A stretch of 64,000 nt of DNA from Costus lasius (GCA_027563935.2 CM050453.2:67006018-67070017); one strand, 5' to 3'; shown: positions 32,121 to 43,176, numbered from the stretch's first letter. The notes: generated from the sequence alone by a model not told the origin. Program-made: numbers and translations.

Positions 32121-33672
32121 TACTTCTATGGTCTAGCTATTGACCTAAAACTAGTGCTCTTGGGAAGCAACCCAAGTTTTCTTGTTGTTTTTATTTTTAT
32201 TTTTATTTTTATTTATCTGCATAGTTTGTCATGTTGTTTTTAGTTTATCATCATTGAGTATTTTACTCTCTTGCTTATCTAGTTTACTTTAGGAGATTTG
32301 ATCTTGATATACGCTGATTAGAGGGTTATTTTTGTGACACAGGTGTGCCCTTAGAATGAGAGATTTTTGTTGGATTTTCACTAAAGATCAGTGCACTTCA
32401 TGCCCAGGTGAACCCGGCGGGGTTCACCCGTGAAGTACACTGTGCAACCGGACTCGACATCGCCACCTTCTCCTCTCATGTATACGACATTGCATAGAGG
32501 ACTATGCAATATTTTAGAGGGGGTGAACTATCTTTACTCTAGTTTCTTATGTAATTGTCCAGACTTTATGCCTTTCTATGGTTTTCGTTTATGCTACTTT
32601 ATGATGGATGTTATTTTGGCATTGTTCCTATATGCCACTATTTGTCGGCCTGGTCCACATCTACAGGCCCCATCCTCTGTAGTGTATAACACATATTTGA
32701 ACCACTTATTTTTTAGCTTTGGTATTATGCTATAATTCTCTATGAGCTTGCATGAAGTTGTTGTTTTAAGGCATATATTGCAAATTTTGTTATGATAAAA
32801 GATCCATTATAGACCTGTTGACCTATCATGCTACTATTGTCTGATGATAGCTTTGCAAAAATTCATAAAGTTAAATGCATGATTGGTTGGAATTTATCAA
32901 GACATGTTGAATGTAGTATTTGTTAGAAAAATACTCAATAGTTATGTGCATATGTTCTATGAATTATAAATTTTCTAATTTGATTGATTTTAGGCTATTA
33001 ATTAAGTGGGTCAAACGTTTTCATGATTCTTCAATTGATTTCGGCTTGCAATTTACATTCGATACATATCAGGATACACAACTTCTTTTCAAACTTTGAA
33101 TTATTTTCTATTATTCGGGAGACACTGCATTTGTTAAAAGAAAGGATATGTTGATTTCTGTTATTTGAAAAAAAAAATCACACTTAGATTCCTCTACTTG
33201 GCACTGCAAAAAATTGGCAGTGGTACCGAAGGACATGAGTTGAAATCTAAGAAATGCGATTTGAAATAAAAAGACTCTTCTACTTGGCATTGTTAAAAAT
33301 TGTCAATGGTACCTAAGGACATGAGTTGAAGTCTAATGCAATAATCAGTGTTTTATATCCTGAATAAAACATTTGAGTTAACCCCAACATTATGAATTGG
33401 AATGATAGGAATGGAATGAGTGTTGTGTATGCTTGATTGAATCCCATGTTTACTGCTTTCTGAATCGGTTGACATATAGAAACTATGGGACCAAACTGGT
33501 GAATGCTTAAGACACCCCTCTTAGTTAATTTCTTCTGATTAGATCTTGGATTGCTAAAAAGTGTTTTTTCTGAACTTGGGTGCGAACATCAACACAAACG
33601 ATTATTCTTATACCAAGCATGTATTTCATTTTATTTTATTTCTTGAGGACAAGAAAATATTTAAGTCTAGAG
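32121..33672 (+). other. Gypsy-C spacer between pol and 3' LTR
   Basis: 1.55 kb with no convincing ORF (no env-like gene). It contains CTTGGG-AAGCAA-CCCAAG at 32159-32176, one GTGAACCCGGCGGGGTTCAC palindrome at 32408-32427, and two related hairpin blocks at about 33195-33245 and 33281-33335. Confidence 0.72.
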
Positions 33673-35265
33673 TGTTTGATACCATGCATTTTTATAGTGA
33701 TTTTTATTATTATTCCATGATAAATTTAGGCTTATTTGAATGTTTTTACACTCCTTTAAGGCTTATTTACTTCAAAGCTTCAGAATCTTCACTTTTCATC
33801 TTTCTTATAGAATTTCAGGTTAAATCACCAATTTTTGAAGTCATTTTGAAGAATCTAAAAGCACGGGCTGATTCCTTATGAGAAGACGAAGCTGCCCGTA
33901 AAATTTGGCTCAATCGGAGCTTTTTCTAAACTTCACGGCTAGGTGAACCCGGCGGGGTTCACCGGTGATCTTGCCGAAGGATGAAATTTAATGCGCGCTT
34001 CACTGCCTAGTGAACCCGGCGGGGTTCACCGATGATGTCAAGGATATCCGAAACTCACAGTAGACTTCACTCGCAGGTGAACCCCATGGGGTTCACCCGT
34101 GATTGTGTTCGAGGAAACCTGCGTAGAAATTCATAGAGTACTTCACTGGTAGGTGAACCTAGCGGGGTTCACCAATGCTTCTTTCATGACAGAACTGTAC
34201 AGTGTACTTCATTGCTTGGTGAACCCGGCGGGGTTCACCCGTGATGCTTTCTGGATAGCACGACCCTTACTCGGATTTTCATTGATTCCGGGCCCGATTC
34301 AAATCCAAATTTTGCAAGTGAGGATTCCATGGAAAGCTGATTCGAAGGAGAACAAAAATAATATAAAATCCCAAATTTTCGTGACCTAATAAGGGATCAA
34401 TCACGTGACGAAGCGGCTACGGCAGAAAATAGCGGCGAACGGGCGACTTTGGGGCGATTTTTGTAGATTCGATCATCGGAACTCAACGATTCTTGGCTAT
34501 TTGTTTTTGGTTCATTGTCTCCTCCCTCTTAGAAACTCTTTCCTGAGATTTTTCTATGTTTAAAGAGAGATTTTTGAGCGTTTCAATGATGGTTGTAGCG
34601 TAAACCTTATTTCGGGGCTAGGTTGAAGCCCACCAATGATTTTTATATGCAATTCATGTTTTAACTCTGTTATTTGGATTATATCATGAGCATATTTCAC
34701 TTGATGTACTTATTTCATGATATGTACCTTGGCCAAGCATTGACGTGTCTTAGTTGTTATGATTCATAACGAGAGTAGGATCGTAACGATGGAACCTCTT
34801 TGTGAAACTTGCGAAGCCTCGATACGAGAGTGCTTGGTCTTCGCTCGAGGGTTCATAATCTACCACATAACTCATTGGATTCACCTAGAATGATCCACCG
34901 CGAAAGTAGGAGACCGTTCTAGGCGAATACCGGGGTGTACACTCGGAAGAGGGCACCTTGTAACCTAGGGTTAGATTCCTTATGCATAATCATAAATCCT
35001 TGTAATTGATATTTCTAAACGCAATTAAAATCGTCGGTGCGGTGGAAACCATTACCCTGATATCTCTCTCATATATTTTCCCTACCGTTGTCGTATGGTT
35101 TATTATTTACAATTTCGCTCAATCTTTTGTTTCAAGTTCTTAAAACCCCATTTTGATTACCTTAGATATCAAGAATTAGATTTTCTGGTACTCGACCTTG
35201 TTCCCTATGGGATTCGATATCTTTTGTATTACTTTGACATTTCCGTACACTTGCGGAGTGTGTCA
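33673..35265 (+). repeat. Gypsy-C 3' LTR
   Basis: About 1593 bp. It starts at TGTTTGATACCATGC, a word common at the start of Athila-type LTRs, and ends CACTTGCGGAGTGTGTCA. The start could be 33677 instead. The adjacent purine tract is weak (AAGTCTAGAG). It contains the 67-bp palindrome array at 33943-34238. Gypsy-D integrase coding sequence begins at its outer edge. Confidence 0.75.
33943..34238. repeat. 67-bp palindrome array in Gypsy-C 3' LTR (five units)
   Basis: GTGAACCCGGCGGGGTTCAC or close variants at 33943-33962, 34010-34029, 34077-34096 (CCCCATGGGG centre), 34153-34172 and 34219-34238. Starts are 67, 67, 76 and 66 bp apart. Each is preceded by a CTTCA-type word and followed by an RTGATG-like word in most units. 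Sequence between units is diverged. Confidence 0.88.
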
Positions 35266-35871
35266 TGGTGCGGATCCATCCTGAGCGATTGCGGTCTCGG
35301 GCCAATTGGAAGTTGCAAGCACGCTTCGACGGTCCGTATACGGTTCTACGGCGGGTTGGCACTAACGCCTGCTTCCTCGACCTCTCGGAGGATTCCCTAA
35401 TCAGCCTCATCTTCAACGTCGCTGACCTCCTGCCCTACCACGCACCCCTTCCCACCGGCACGTTGTCCAGCGACAGCGGCCCACTTTATTCTCCGGAGGA
35501 TAATTCTTCCCACCCCGGGATACTTGATGGAGTCATAGACGCACTTGAGGACGGCTCAATTCCTCTAGACAACACTTGGAAAGACTCCCAGGACTTGAGG
35601 TGGAGACCCAGCAATTTTCAGCCCAAACAGGGCACTACAGCATCCAACACGGCCAGCATGTGTTCCCAAACACGGCCGTGATCACTACCCCAGAAGCTTG
35701 CGAGATGAGCACGGCCCAGATCTAGCTCGTGTCCCCGCCCGTGTTCGTCCCAGCGAGCTCCAACCCCACCCGACATGGCCCGGCCATGTTCCCCGACACG
35801 GCCATGACACGGTCAGCAGAGAACGTGAACATCGATACGGTTGAAGGCATAGCCATGCTCCCACCTATGTT
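35266..35871 (+). pseudogene. Gypsy-D integrase C-terminus and 3' tail
   Basis: Plus strand, in frame with the last bases of the Gypsy-C LTR. VMVRIHPERLRSRANWKLQA, RFDGPYTVLRRVGTNACFLD and ISLIFNVADLLPYHAP form the integrase C-terminal module of a Ty3/gypsy element. A low-complexity acidic tail runs to a stop near 35681. The following bases carry repeated CACGGCC / GGCCGTG words. The upstream body of Gypsy-D is not in the window. Copia-C interrupts it at 35872. Confidence 0.85.
35867..35871. other. Target site duplication of Copia-C, left copy (ATGTT)
   Basis: ATGTT here and at 45038-45042, flanking TG...CA LTR ends. Confidence 0.95.
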
Positions 35872-37555
35872 TGAAGGAACCCCTAACATAAAGGGGGGGG
35901 AAAAACCCTAATCATGCGCATCTAGCATGCATGGCGGAAAATAGGGTTTCAAAATCGCATATGAAACTATATGATCAACTTAAGTTATGAGAAATCATAC
36001 CAACGCCATAAGCTTGGAATTCGGCTTGGAAGAAGAGATCAAACTAGGTCTCCTCCACAAGTCCACACACAAGATGAAGATGCTCACTTCCTTGAGATCT
36101 CTTGTGCTAGCAAGACACCCAAGCCTTCTCTTGTCGAATGGAAAGGGTTTGATGAGATGAATCCGTTCGGCCGAGAGCTTCTCTTGGATGTCTACTCCAC
36201 ACCTTCGTCAACCACACCTCGAAAAGAATCAAGGCGTTGAAGTGAGGAGCTCAACGCATAAGCGTTTTGGCATTGAAGCAAAACCGGCCCTTGATGACTT
36301 TCCATAAATGGAAGTCAATCAAGCCATGCGTTCAAGCCAACCCAAAACGCATTTTGGCATTGAACCAAGCGTTCATATTTGTGAACCGGTTCAATCCAAA
36401 ATGTCAAATCGGCTTTGGTTCATCAAACCAAACCGAAATAGCTCAAGCCACTTGGTCTAGACCAAATCGAACCCCAAGGCTTATGATCCAACCGTTCATC
36501 TCCTGATGCCCCCTGATCTCTCCGATCTAGCATCACCTCTCTCGATCGAAGCTTACCGATCTCAAGCCCTAATCAATCAAACATGATCAGACCAGATCTC
36601 ACTTACAATCAGAGATTAAATCCCTTTAATCTGAACTCAAAGAATCCAGTCCATACGATCTGACTTAAGTAAGCCATATCACCAAATTGTGCGACCCTGA
36701 GGGTTTCCTCTAAATGTCGGTAACGATAACTTACGTTATCACGATCAGTGAGGGGTATCTAGCAACACATCACTGTCTCCCGATATAAAGGAAAGAGTCT
36801 TCCAAGACTACTCCCAAACCATAGCACAAGTGTGACTCAATTCACAAGGCATACATATGTCCTTTACCACTGGATGTTCTTATTGGACAAGCATGTCAAG
36901 CCTGTAACTCCAATACGATGAGCATGATTAGATCAGATGCACATAGTCATCTGGGTATGGCCATACACTATCTCAATCATCTCATAAGGGGGCCCTTTAG
37001 AACATCATACTCCTTAAACAAGGAGACGGCAATCCTATGTCTATCACTAGTGTCCTAACCTGATTCAAGCTCACCATCCAAGATAGTCTATAATCATTAT
37101 GTTTCAAATGATATTGAACTACCTCAAGACAATGACAATCATCATTTAGAAACACAAGTGATCTCAAGTCAAAGGACATGTGCCACTTGCTGCTTACAAG
37201 GATTATTCACATTGTGACAAGCAATGGAATATCCCAGTAGGGTCTGTCCAGTACATCCAATGTACCCATGAGTCTACATCTTATTCCATGCTCGAAGCAT
37301 CCTATAAGATTAGCACTCATATTAGTCTCAATCATATCAAGGCTGTCTCATGTTCACCAAGATATCTCGACTAAGGACATATAGCCTGTCAGCCTAGCTG
37401 AACAGCTTTGAGACATTATTCAGAAGTACACTTATTACATCAGACAAGGTAACAACCTGAATAATAACCATGCCTTTATAAACTTAAGAGTTTATTACAT
37501 GATACTAATACAATCCCAAGGCCTCAAACATTAGCCTTAAGGGCATACCCCAACA
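35872..37555 (-). repeat. Copia-C 3' LTR
   Basis: 1684 bp. Transcript-sense ends are TGTTGGGG and GGTTCCTTCA. CCCC...GGGG inverted pair within 30 bp of the 35872 end. Confidence 0.97.
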
Positions 37556-37566
37556 ATCTCCCACTT
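37556..37566 (-). other. Copia-C polypurine tract
   Basis: Minus strand AAGTGGGAGAT, between the gag-pol stop (37576-37578) and the 3' LTR. Confidence 0.88.
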
Positions 37567-37575
37567 GCACTTAAT

Positions 37576-40500
37576 CTAATGGTTGAGAAATCTCAAACCC
37601 ATATTATTACAGTGCTTCTCATGCTTCTGCTGCGCCAGAGGCTTGGTAAGTGGGTCTGCCAGATTGTCATCTGTATGAACCTTGCATATTTTGATCTCGC
37701 CTCGATCAATGATCTCCCGGATCAAGTGAAACCGTCTCTGTATGTGCTTGGACTTCTGGTGCGACCGCGGTTCCTTTGCTTGTGCGATGGCTCCAGTGTT
37801 ATCACAGAAGATAACCAAAGGATCAGCACTCGAAGGAACGACACCAAGTTCTCTCACGAACTTACGAATCCACACTGCCTCCTTGGATGCTTCCGAGGCT
37901 GCAACATACTCGGCTTCTGTTGTGGAATCAGCAACAGTTGACTGTTTGAAACTCTTCCACACCACTGCTCCACCATTCAAGCTAAAAACATAGCCTGATT
38001 GCGATCGGAAATCATCCTGGTCCGACTGGAACGAAGCGTCAGTATATCCCTCTATACTGAGTTCTTCCTGACCACCATATATCAAGAACATATCTTTGGT
38101 CCTCCGCAGATATTTTAAAATGTTCTTGACTGCAATCCAGTGCGCCAAACCTGGATTACTTTGGAATCGACTGGTTACGCTTAACCCGTAAGCGACGTCT
38201 GGGCGAGTACACAACATCGCATACATAATGGACCCAATAGCCGAAGCATAAGGCGTATTGTCCATTTCATCTTTCTCAGTCTGTGTTTGTGGACACTGAC
38301 TCTTCGAAAGATTCAGACCATGTCTGACTGGAAGATATCCACGTTTAGAATTCTCTAAATGGAATCTCTCCAGGACCTTATCGATGTAAGTACTCTGGCA
38401 CAGCCCGAGAAGCTTCTTAGATCTATCCCTGTAGATCTTCACACCTAATACATAGGCTGCTTCTCCTAAATCTTTCATCTGGAAACATTTTCCTAACCAT
38501 GCCTTAACAGCATGCAGTTCAGGAATATCATTTCCAATGATCAAGATATCATCGACGTAGAGGATTAGGAATGTAATCACGCTCCCACTAAACCTCTTAT
38601 ATACACACGGGTCATCCTCGTTCTTGATGAAACCAAACTCAGAGATTGATTCATCAAAACGAATATTCCAGCTCCTAGATGCTTGTTTAAGTCCATAAAT
38701 GGACTTCTTTAACTTGCATATTTTATGACGATCTGATGGATTAGTGAAACCTTCTGGTTGTGTCATATACACATCCTCATCCAGATTTCCATTAAGGAAA
38801 GCTGTCTTCACATCCATCTGCCAGATCTCATAATCGTAATATGCAGCTATCGCGAAAAGAATCCGAATAGACTTAAACATGGCTACAGGTGAGAAAGTTT
38901 CATCATAATCTATCCCGTAGATTTGTTTGAAACCTTTCGCAACTAGCCTGCCTTTATAGGTAACCACGTTACCATCCATGTCAATCTTCTTCTTGAAGAT
39001 CCATTTACAGCCTATAGGGATTACTCCCGGAGGCGGATCAACCAAATCCCAGACTTGGTTATCTGACATGGAGTCCATCTCGGCTCGCATAGCTTCAAGC
39101 CATCTAGCTGACTCCGGTCCACTGACCGCATCCGCATAAGTTAGGGGTTCATCATTATCAATGATGTAGACTCCGACATAGCGCTCAGGCTGTCGACGGA
39201 TCCTACCCGATCTTCGCGGTTCCCGTGATATCTGAGCCTCAGGTTGTTCAGTAACCTGATCTACTGGCTCAGGCACATCCAACTCTGCCTGACTACTTTG
39301 TCCTTCCTCTGGAATCTCATCCAGCTTTATTTCTCTCCCACTGGCCTCTTGCAGAAGAAACTCCTTCTCAAGAAATATGGCCGTCCGAGCAACAAATATC
39401 TTGTTCTCTTTGGGATCGTAGAAATAATAACCCTTAGTTTCCTTAGGGTAACCGACAAAGATGCATTTCTCAGATCTGCTCTCCAGTTTCCCAGAGGCGA
39501 GCTTTTTGACATAAGCCTCGCAACCCCAGATCCTGATAAATGTCAAGCTAGGCTGTTTCCTATACCATAGCTCATATGGCGTCTTTGAAACTGCCTTGGA
39601 TGGCACTCGGTTTAGTACCTTTGCAGCTATTTCCAGTGCAAAACCCCAAAAGGAATATGGAAGAGTAGCCTGACTCATCATAGAACGAACCATATCAAGT
39701 AACGTTCTATTTCTCCTCTCGGACACACCATTCCACTGCGGTGTTCCTGGCGGAGTGAGCTGTGAGATAATCCCACACTCCTTCAGATAGTCAGTAAACG
39801 TATGACTCAGGTATTCTCCACCTCGATCAGAACGAAGTGCCTTGATATTTCGGCCTAACTGATTTTGTACTTCATTTTTGAACTCTTTGAACTTGTCAAA
39901 AGATTCACTTTTATGTCTCATTAAATAGACATATCCATACCTACTGAAATCATCAGTGAAGGTAATGAAGTACTGATAGCCACCTCTGGCATGTTTACTG
40001 AAAGGCCCACACACATCACTGTGTATCAGGTCAAGTAAACCTGAAGTCCTTTGACCTTTGTGAGGAAAAGGAGACTTCGTCATTTTACCCATTAAACAAG
40101 CTTTGCATGTATCAATCTCCTCATAGGAGAAAGATCCCAGCAGTCCATGATCATGCAACCGCTTAATGCGCTTCTTGTTTATATGGCCTAAACGACTATG
40201 CCATAGCAAGGTGCTGTCATCAGCATACTTGGCTTTCTTTTTATCAATGTTTTGTATAGAATATTCCATGTCCAACATGAATAACCCATTGTTAATTGAA
40301 CCAGTTGCATACACAATATTATCATAAGTTAAAACACACTTTGAAATCTTGCATTCAAAGGCAAATCCTTTCCTGACAAGAGCAGGAATAGAGATAATAT
40401 TCTTGGTAATACTGGGTACAAAATAACAATTGTTCAATTCTAATACAATGCCAGATGGTAAAGTGATGAAATAGTCTCCTACAGCAACAGCAGCAACCCG

Positions 40501-41460
40501 TGCCCCGTTTCCAACGCGTAGGTCTACCTCATGCTGTCCCACCTGCCTTCTTCTCTTGAGTTCCTGCACATTTGAACAAATGTGAACTCCACATGCAGTG
40601 TCCAACACCCATGATATAGAAGAAGATGAAACCATGACTTCCGTCACGTATATACCTGAGCCAGAAGCAATGCTTCCCCTCTTATCTCCTTGGAGCGCTT
40701 TACAGTCCTTTTTCCAGTGACCCAGCTGGCCACAGTGGAAACACCTGTTATCCTTCGACCGCTTCACCTTCTGTTTCAGGGCCTTGCTGTAATTCTTGAC
40801 AGGGGCCTTGCCCTTCTTCCCCTTCTTCTTGTTCCTAGAAGGAACCAACAAGACAGAGGTTGAAGGCTTACCCTTCAGAGTTTCCTCAGTAGTCAAGAGC
40901 ATATTCAGCAGCTCTGCCGGCGTACAATCGATTTTGTTCATATTAAAGTTAATGATGAACGCATCGAAAGAAGGCGGAAGAGACTGCAGAATAATATCTA
41001 CAGCAAGCTCCTGGTTGATGGTATGCCCCAGTTTCTCCAGAGCCTCCTTGTGCCCAATCATCTTGAGCACGTGAGCTCCCACTGGGCTCCCCTCAGCCAG
41101 TTTGCTCTGAAAGAAGAGCTTTGTCAGATTATAGCGTTCTGTCCTCGCCTGTGCAGCATACAACATCTTGAGGTTCGCTATAATTTCTATAGCCGACATA
41201 TCCTCATGCTGACGCTGCAGCGGTGGCGTCATAGACGCTAGCATCAGGCAAGCGACATCAATGCTATCATTGACGTGCTTTTCATAGGCATCCCGAACCG
41301 CCCTTGCGGCGTTCGGAGCGGGCTGCGGCGGTATCGCCGTCTCGAGGACATACAGTTTCCTCTCTGCCTTAAGAACGATCTTAAGGTGTCCGAACCAGTC
41401 AGAGAAGTTCGGCCCAGCAAACTTCTCCCTTTCCAGTAGGGATCGCACATTGAAGCTCAT
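37576..41460 (-). CDS. gag-pol: Copia-C Gag-Pol polyprotein, intact
   Basis: 1294 residues in a single frame with no internal stop. It would be translated as one precursor and cut by its own protease. Gag covers about 1-235. The zinc knuckle is C240-C243-H248-C253. Protease active site is Asp287 in WVLDTACG. The GAG-pre-integrase zinc region has H421, H426, C452 and C455. Integrase has D482, D545 and E581, with 35 residues between the last two. RT covers about 795-1040 with D883 (QMDVKTAFLNG) and YVDD 968-971. RNase H covers about 1135-1275 with D1141, TEAEY 1181-1185 and D1220. Start at 41460 is the first ATG after the leader, and its context is conserved in Copia-B. Gag-to-pol ratio control is not evident: there is no frameshift site or stop between them. 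Confidence 0.97.
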   Translation of the reverse strand: MSFNVRSLLEREKFAGPNFSDWFGHLKIVLKAERKLYVLETAIPPQPAPNAARAVRDAYEKHVNDSIDVACLMLASMTPPLQRQHEDMSAIEIIANLKMLYAAQARTERYNLTKLFFQSKLAEGSPVGAHVLKMIGHKEALEKLGHTINQELAVDIILQSLPPSFDAFIINFNMNKIDCTPAELLNMLLTTEETLKGKPSTSVLLVPSRNKKKGKKGKAPVKNYSKALKQKVKRSKDNRCFHCGQLGHWKKDCKALQGDKRGSIASGSGIYVTEVMVSSSSISWVLDTACGVHICSNVQELKRRRQVGQHEVDLRVGNGARVAAVAVGDYFITLPSGIVLELNNCYFVPSITKNIISIPALVRKGFAFECKISKCVLTYDNIVYATGSINNGLFMLDMEYSIQNIDKKKAKYADDSTLLWHSRLGHINKKRIKRLHDHGLLGSFSYEEIDTCKACLMGKMTKSPFPHKGQRTSGLLDLIHSDVCGPFSKHARGGYQYFITFTDDFSRYGYVYLMRHKSESFDKFKEFKNEVQNQLGRNIKALRSDRGGEYLSHTFTDYLKECGIISQLTPPGTPQWNGVSERRNRTLLDMVRSMMSQATLPYSFWGFALEIAAKVLNRVPSKAVSKTPYELWYRKQPSLTFIRIWGCEAYVKKLASGKLESRSEKCIFVGYPKETKGYYFYDPKENKIFVARTAIFLEKEFLLQEASGREIKLDEIPEEGQSSQAELDVPEPVDQVTEQPEAQISREPRRSGRIRRQPERYVGVYIIDNDEPLTYADAVSGPESARWLEAMRAEMDSMSDNQVWDLVDPPPGVIPIGCKWIFKKKIDMDGNVVTYKGRLVAKGFKQIYGIDYDETFSPVAMFKSIRILFAIAAYYDYEIWQMDVKTAFLNGNLDEDVYMTQPEGFTNPSDRHKICKLKKSIYGLKQASRSWNIRFDESISEFGFIKNEDDPCVYKRFSGSVITFLILYVDDILIIGNDIPELHAVKAWLGKCFQMKDLGEAAYVLGVKIYRDRSKKLLGLCQSTYIDKVLERFHLENSKRGYLPVRHGLNLSKSQCPQTQTEKDEMDNTPYASAIGSIMYAMLCTRPDVAYGLSVTSRFQSNPGLAHWIAVKNILKYLRRTKDMFLIYGGQEELSIEGYTDASFQSDQDDFRSQSGYVFSLNGGAVVWKSFKQSTVADSTTEAEYVAASEASKEAVWIRKFVRELGVVPSSADPLVIFCDNTGAIAQAKEPRSHQKSKHIQRRFHLIREIIDRGEIKICKVHTDDNLADPLTKPLAQQKHEKHCNNMGLRFLNH

Positions 41461-43101
41461 GGTGTTCGTTGCTGCAGGAATCTACAACAAGCAAGAACAG
41501 CAAGGTCAGTATCAATGTTTAGAATCAATCCAGGACTTAAGAAAGATTCTTTTCTCACTATTTTGTCTGACTGAAAAATCCAGTAAACAGTCCGAAAGAG
41601 TATCACTCTTTTAGTGAGATGGGATCCAAATTTCATACTTGGTCTCCGCGTCCCGCTCAGGCGAGATAAGATGCACAGAGATGACAAGCACTAATTTCTG
41701 GTAGGCTGTCCCAGCCAATCGCCAACCCGTGCGATTCCCCTTCATCTTGGCAATCCAGCAGACTGTGCCAACTGAGTTGGTACAACACAGTCTCTGATTC
41801 CAGAGATGGCTGCCTCCATGCGCTACCATATGCGCCACATATGTAGCCTACATGGTCAAGCTGACCCGACCTACTCCCTGGACCACCACGTGTTATGCTG
41901 AGCAACGAGCAGTGATAAATCCCTACTCTGTAACACGCAGGTGAAATCCAGCACCGTCTGAAGATAGATGGACGTGCCCACTGAGTGGGTTCAACACGGC
42001 TCCAACGATAATCAGAAAGGTGAGGTTTCGCGTCAGAAGGCTTATCGAGCTTGATATGTTAGCGTTGGATTTTAACGGTCTTTTATCTTCTTACTATCAG
42101 GCATATCCTATGGCTATAGTAGAAGATAAACTTAAACATGCAATTCTAATTATTAGCAATAAGTAGAAAGCATGATCTTATGTGGTAAAAGCCCATGAAC
42201 CCTAGTAAGACCTTAAATTTACTTAAGTCTTCACTTGAGCTCCTTGGCATCTCATCTGGTCCAACCTAGGGCCCTAGCGCCAAGAGCACCTCAGGTGCGC
42301 CACCAGCTGAATGCTCCTTTGGGATGTGTGCATTTGTACTCTTGTCTAATCAAAGTACATTTGATCTATCTAGACAAGGTTGACTCGCAGGTCAATTATA
42401 CAATAAATTAATGAAAAAGTGATTCGCAGATCACAATAAAATTAACTTATAATTTACCAGGCACGCAGGCCCCAGCACAGCACACAATAGGGCAACCCAC
42501 ATAAGACTAAATAGACAAGCATCATGGCATCAAATCATCATGTGATCCAATCAAGAAATTAAATTTTTGAAAAACCCCATGGCATCAATTTTAATTTCCT
42601 TATGTGCCCTACAACCTTACAATGGTCCATTGATAGGGATCCACTCATCCCTCTAGTTAGATCCTTTGCCCCTGCATGCACCGAGTCCTAACTGACCCGA
42701 GTTGACCTGATGGTCAACCATGCATGCGCCAAGGGCTGAACCACCCTCATGAGTTTTGGCAAGCGGGTGTGACCCCGGGCCTAACTCATGTGTGTTCAGT
42801 AGTTGTCTCAACCAGACCTCGCTACACGCCTTGGATGCAGTCGACCTATAGCCACCTCGTGCTTGCGCACAGGTGCTATCTGGTCAACCCATCTAGGCTG
42901 TCAGATGGTCTGATCAGACTAGTTGGATCTAACCTAGAAGATGCTTTCAACCCCATCAACCCATCTAAGGATTTAATGTAGTGGCACCTTAGATCTAATC
43001 ATGCGCGCAAGATGTAAGTTTTAGAAAACATTTTGACATGCGCAAACATCTAGAACATCCATAAGATATATCTTCTAGCATGTTGATAACCCTTAGATCT
43101 A

Positions 43102-43166
43102 AGGGGGTCCCCTTCAAGGGGGAGCGCAAACTTTAGGGGGTCCCCTTCTAGGGGGAGCGCATACTT
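43102..43166. repeat. Duplicated GGGGGTCCCCTTC-AGGGGGAGCGCA unit in Copia-C leader
   Basis: Two ~32-bp copies, starting at 43102 and 43135, each with the self-pairing CCCCTTC/AGGGGG word. The same word forms the LTR terminus of Copia-D, Copia-E and Copia-F. Confidence 0.85.
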
Positions 43167-43176
43167 CATCAAAGCC

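Larger units (their letters stand above)
23590..35265 (+). mobile_element. Gypsy-C: Athila/Tat-like Ty3/gypsy remnant, 3' half
   Basis: Plus strand: partial integrase (23591-24234, resuming 31959-32120), a 1.5-kb post-pol spacer and a 3' LTR to 35265. Gag, protease and RT are absent. Gypsy-B is inserted in the integrase with a perfect TTCAT duplication. The integrase wording, the spacer hairpin after the stop and an LTR ending CCGTACACTTGCGG resemble Athila/Tat elements. Confidence 0.85.

Noticed and set aside
33561..33881. 106-codon plus-strand ORF that could be an env-like gene of Gypsy-C
   Set aside because: Spans the spacer/LTR boundary, has AT-rich low-complexity codons, and shows no envelope features or conservation with Gypsy-B.
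33943..34238. Regular palindromic repeats with unique spacers, superficially CRISPR-like
   Set aside because: Lies inside a plant LTR, spacing is uneven (66-76 bp), repeats vary, and there are no cas genes or prokaryotic context. The same holds for 25529-25851.
35265..35681. A host gene encoding a 138-residue protein
   Set aside because: The N-terminal half is the integrase C-terminal module of a gypsy element, and the frame continues into LTR sequence upstream.
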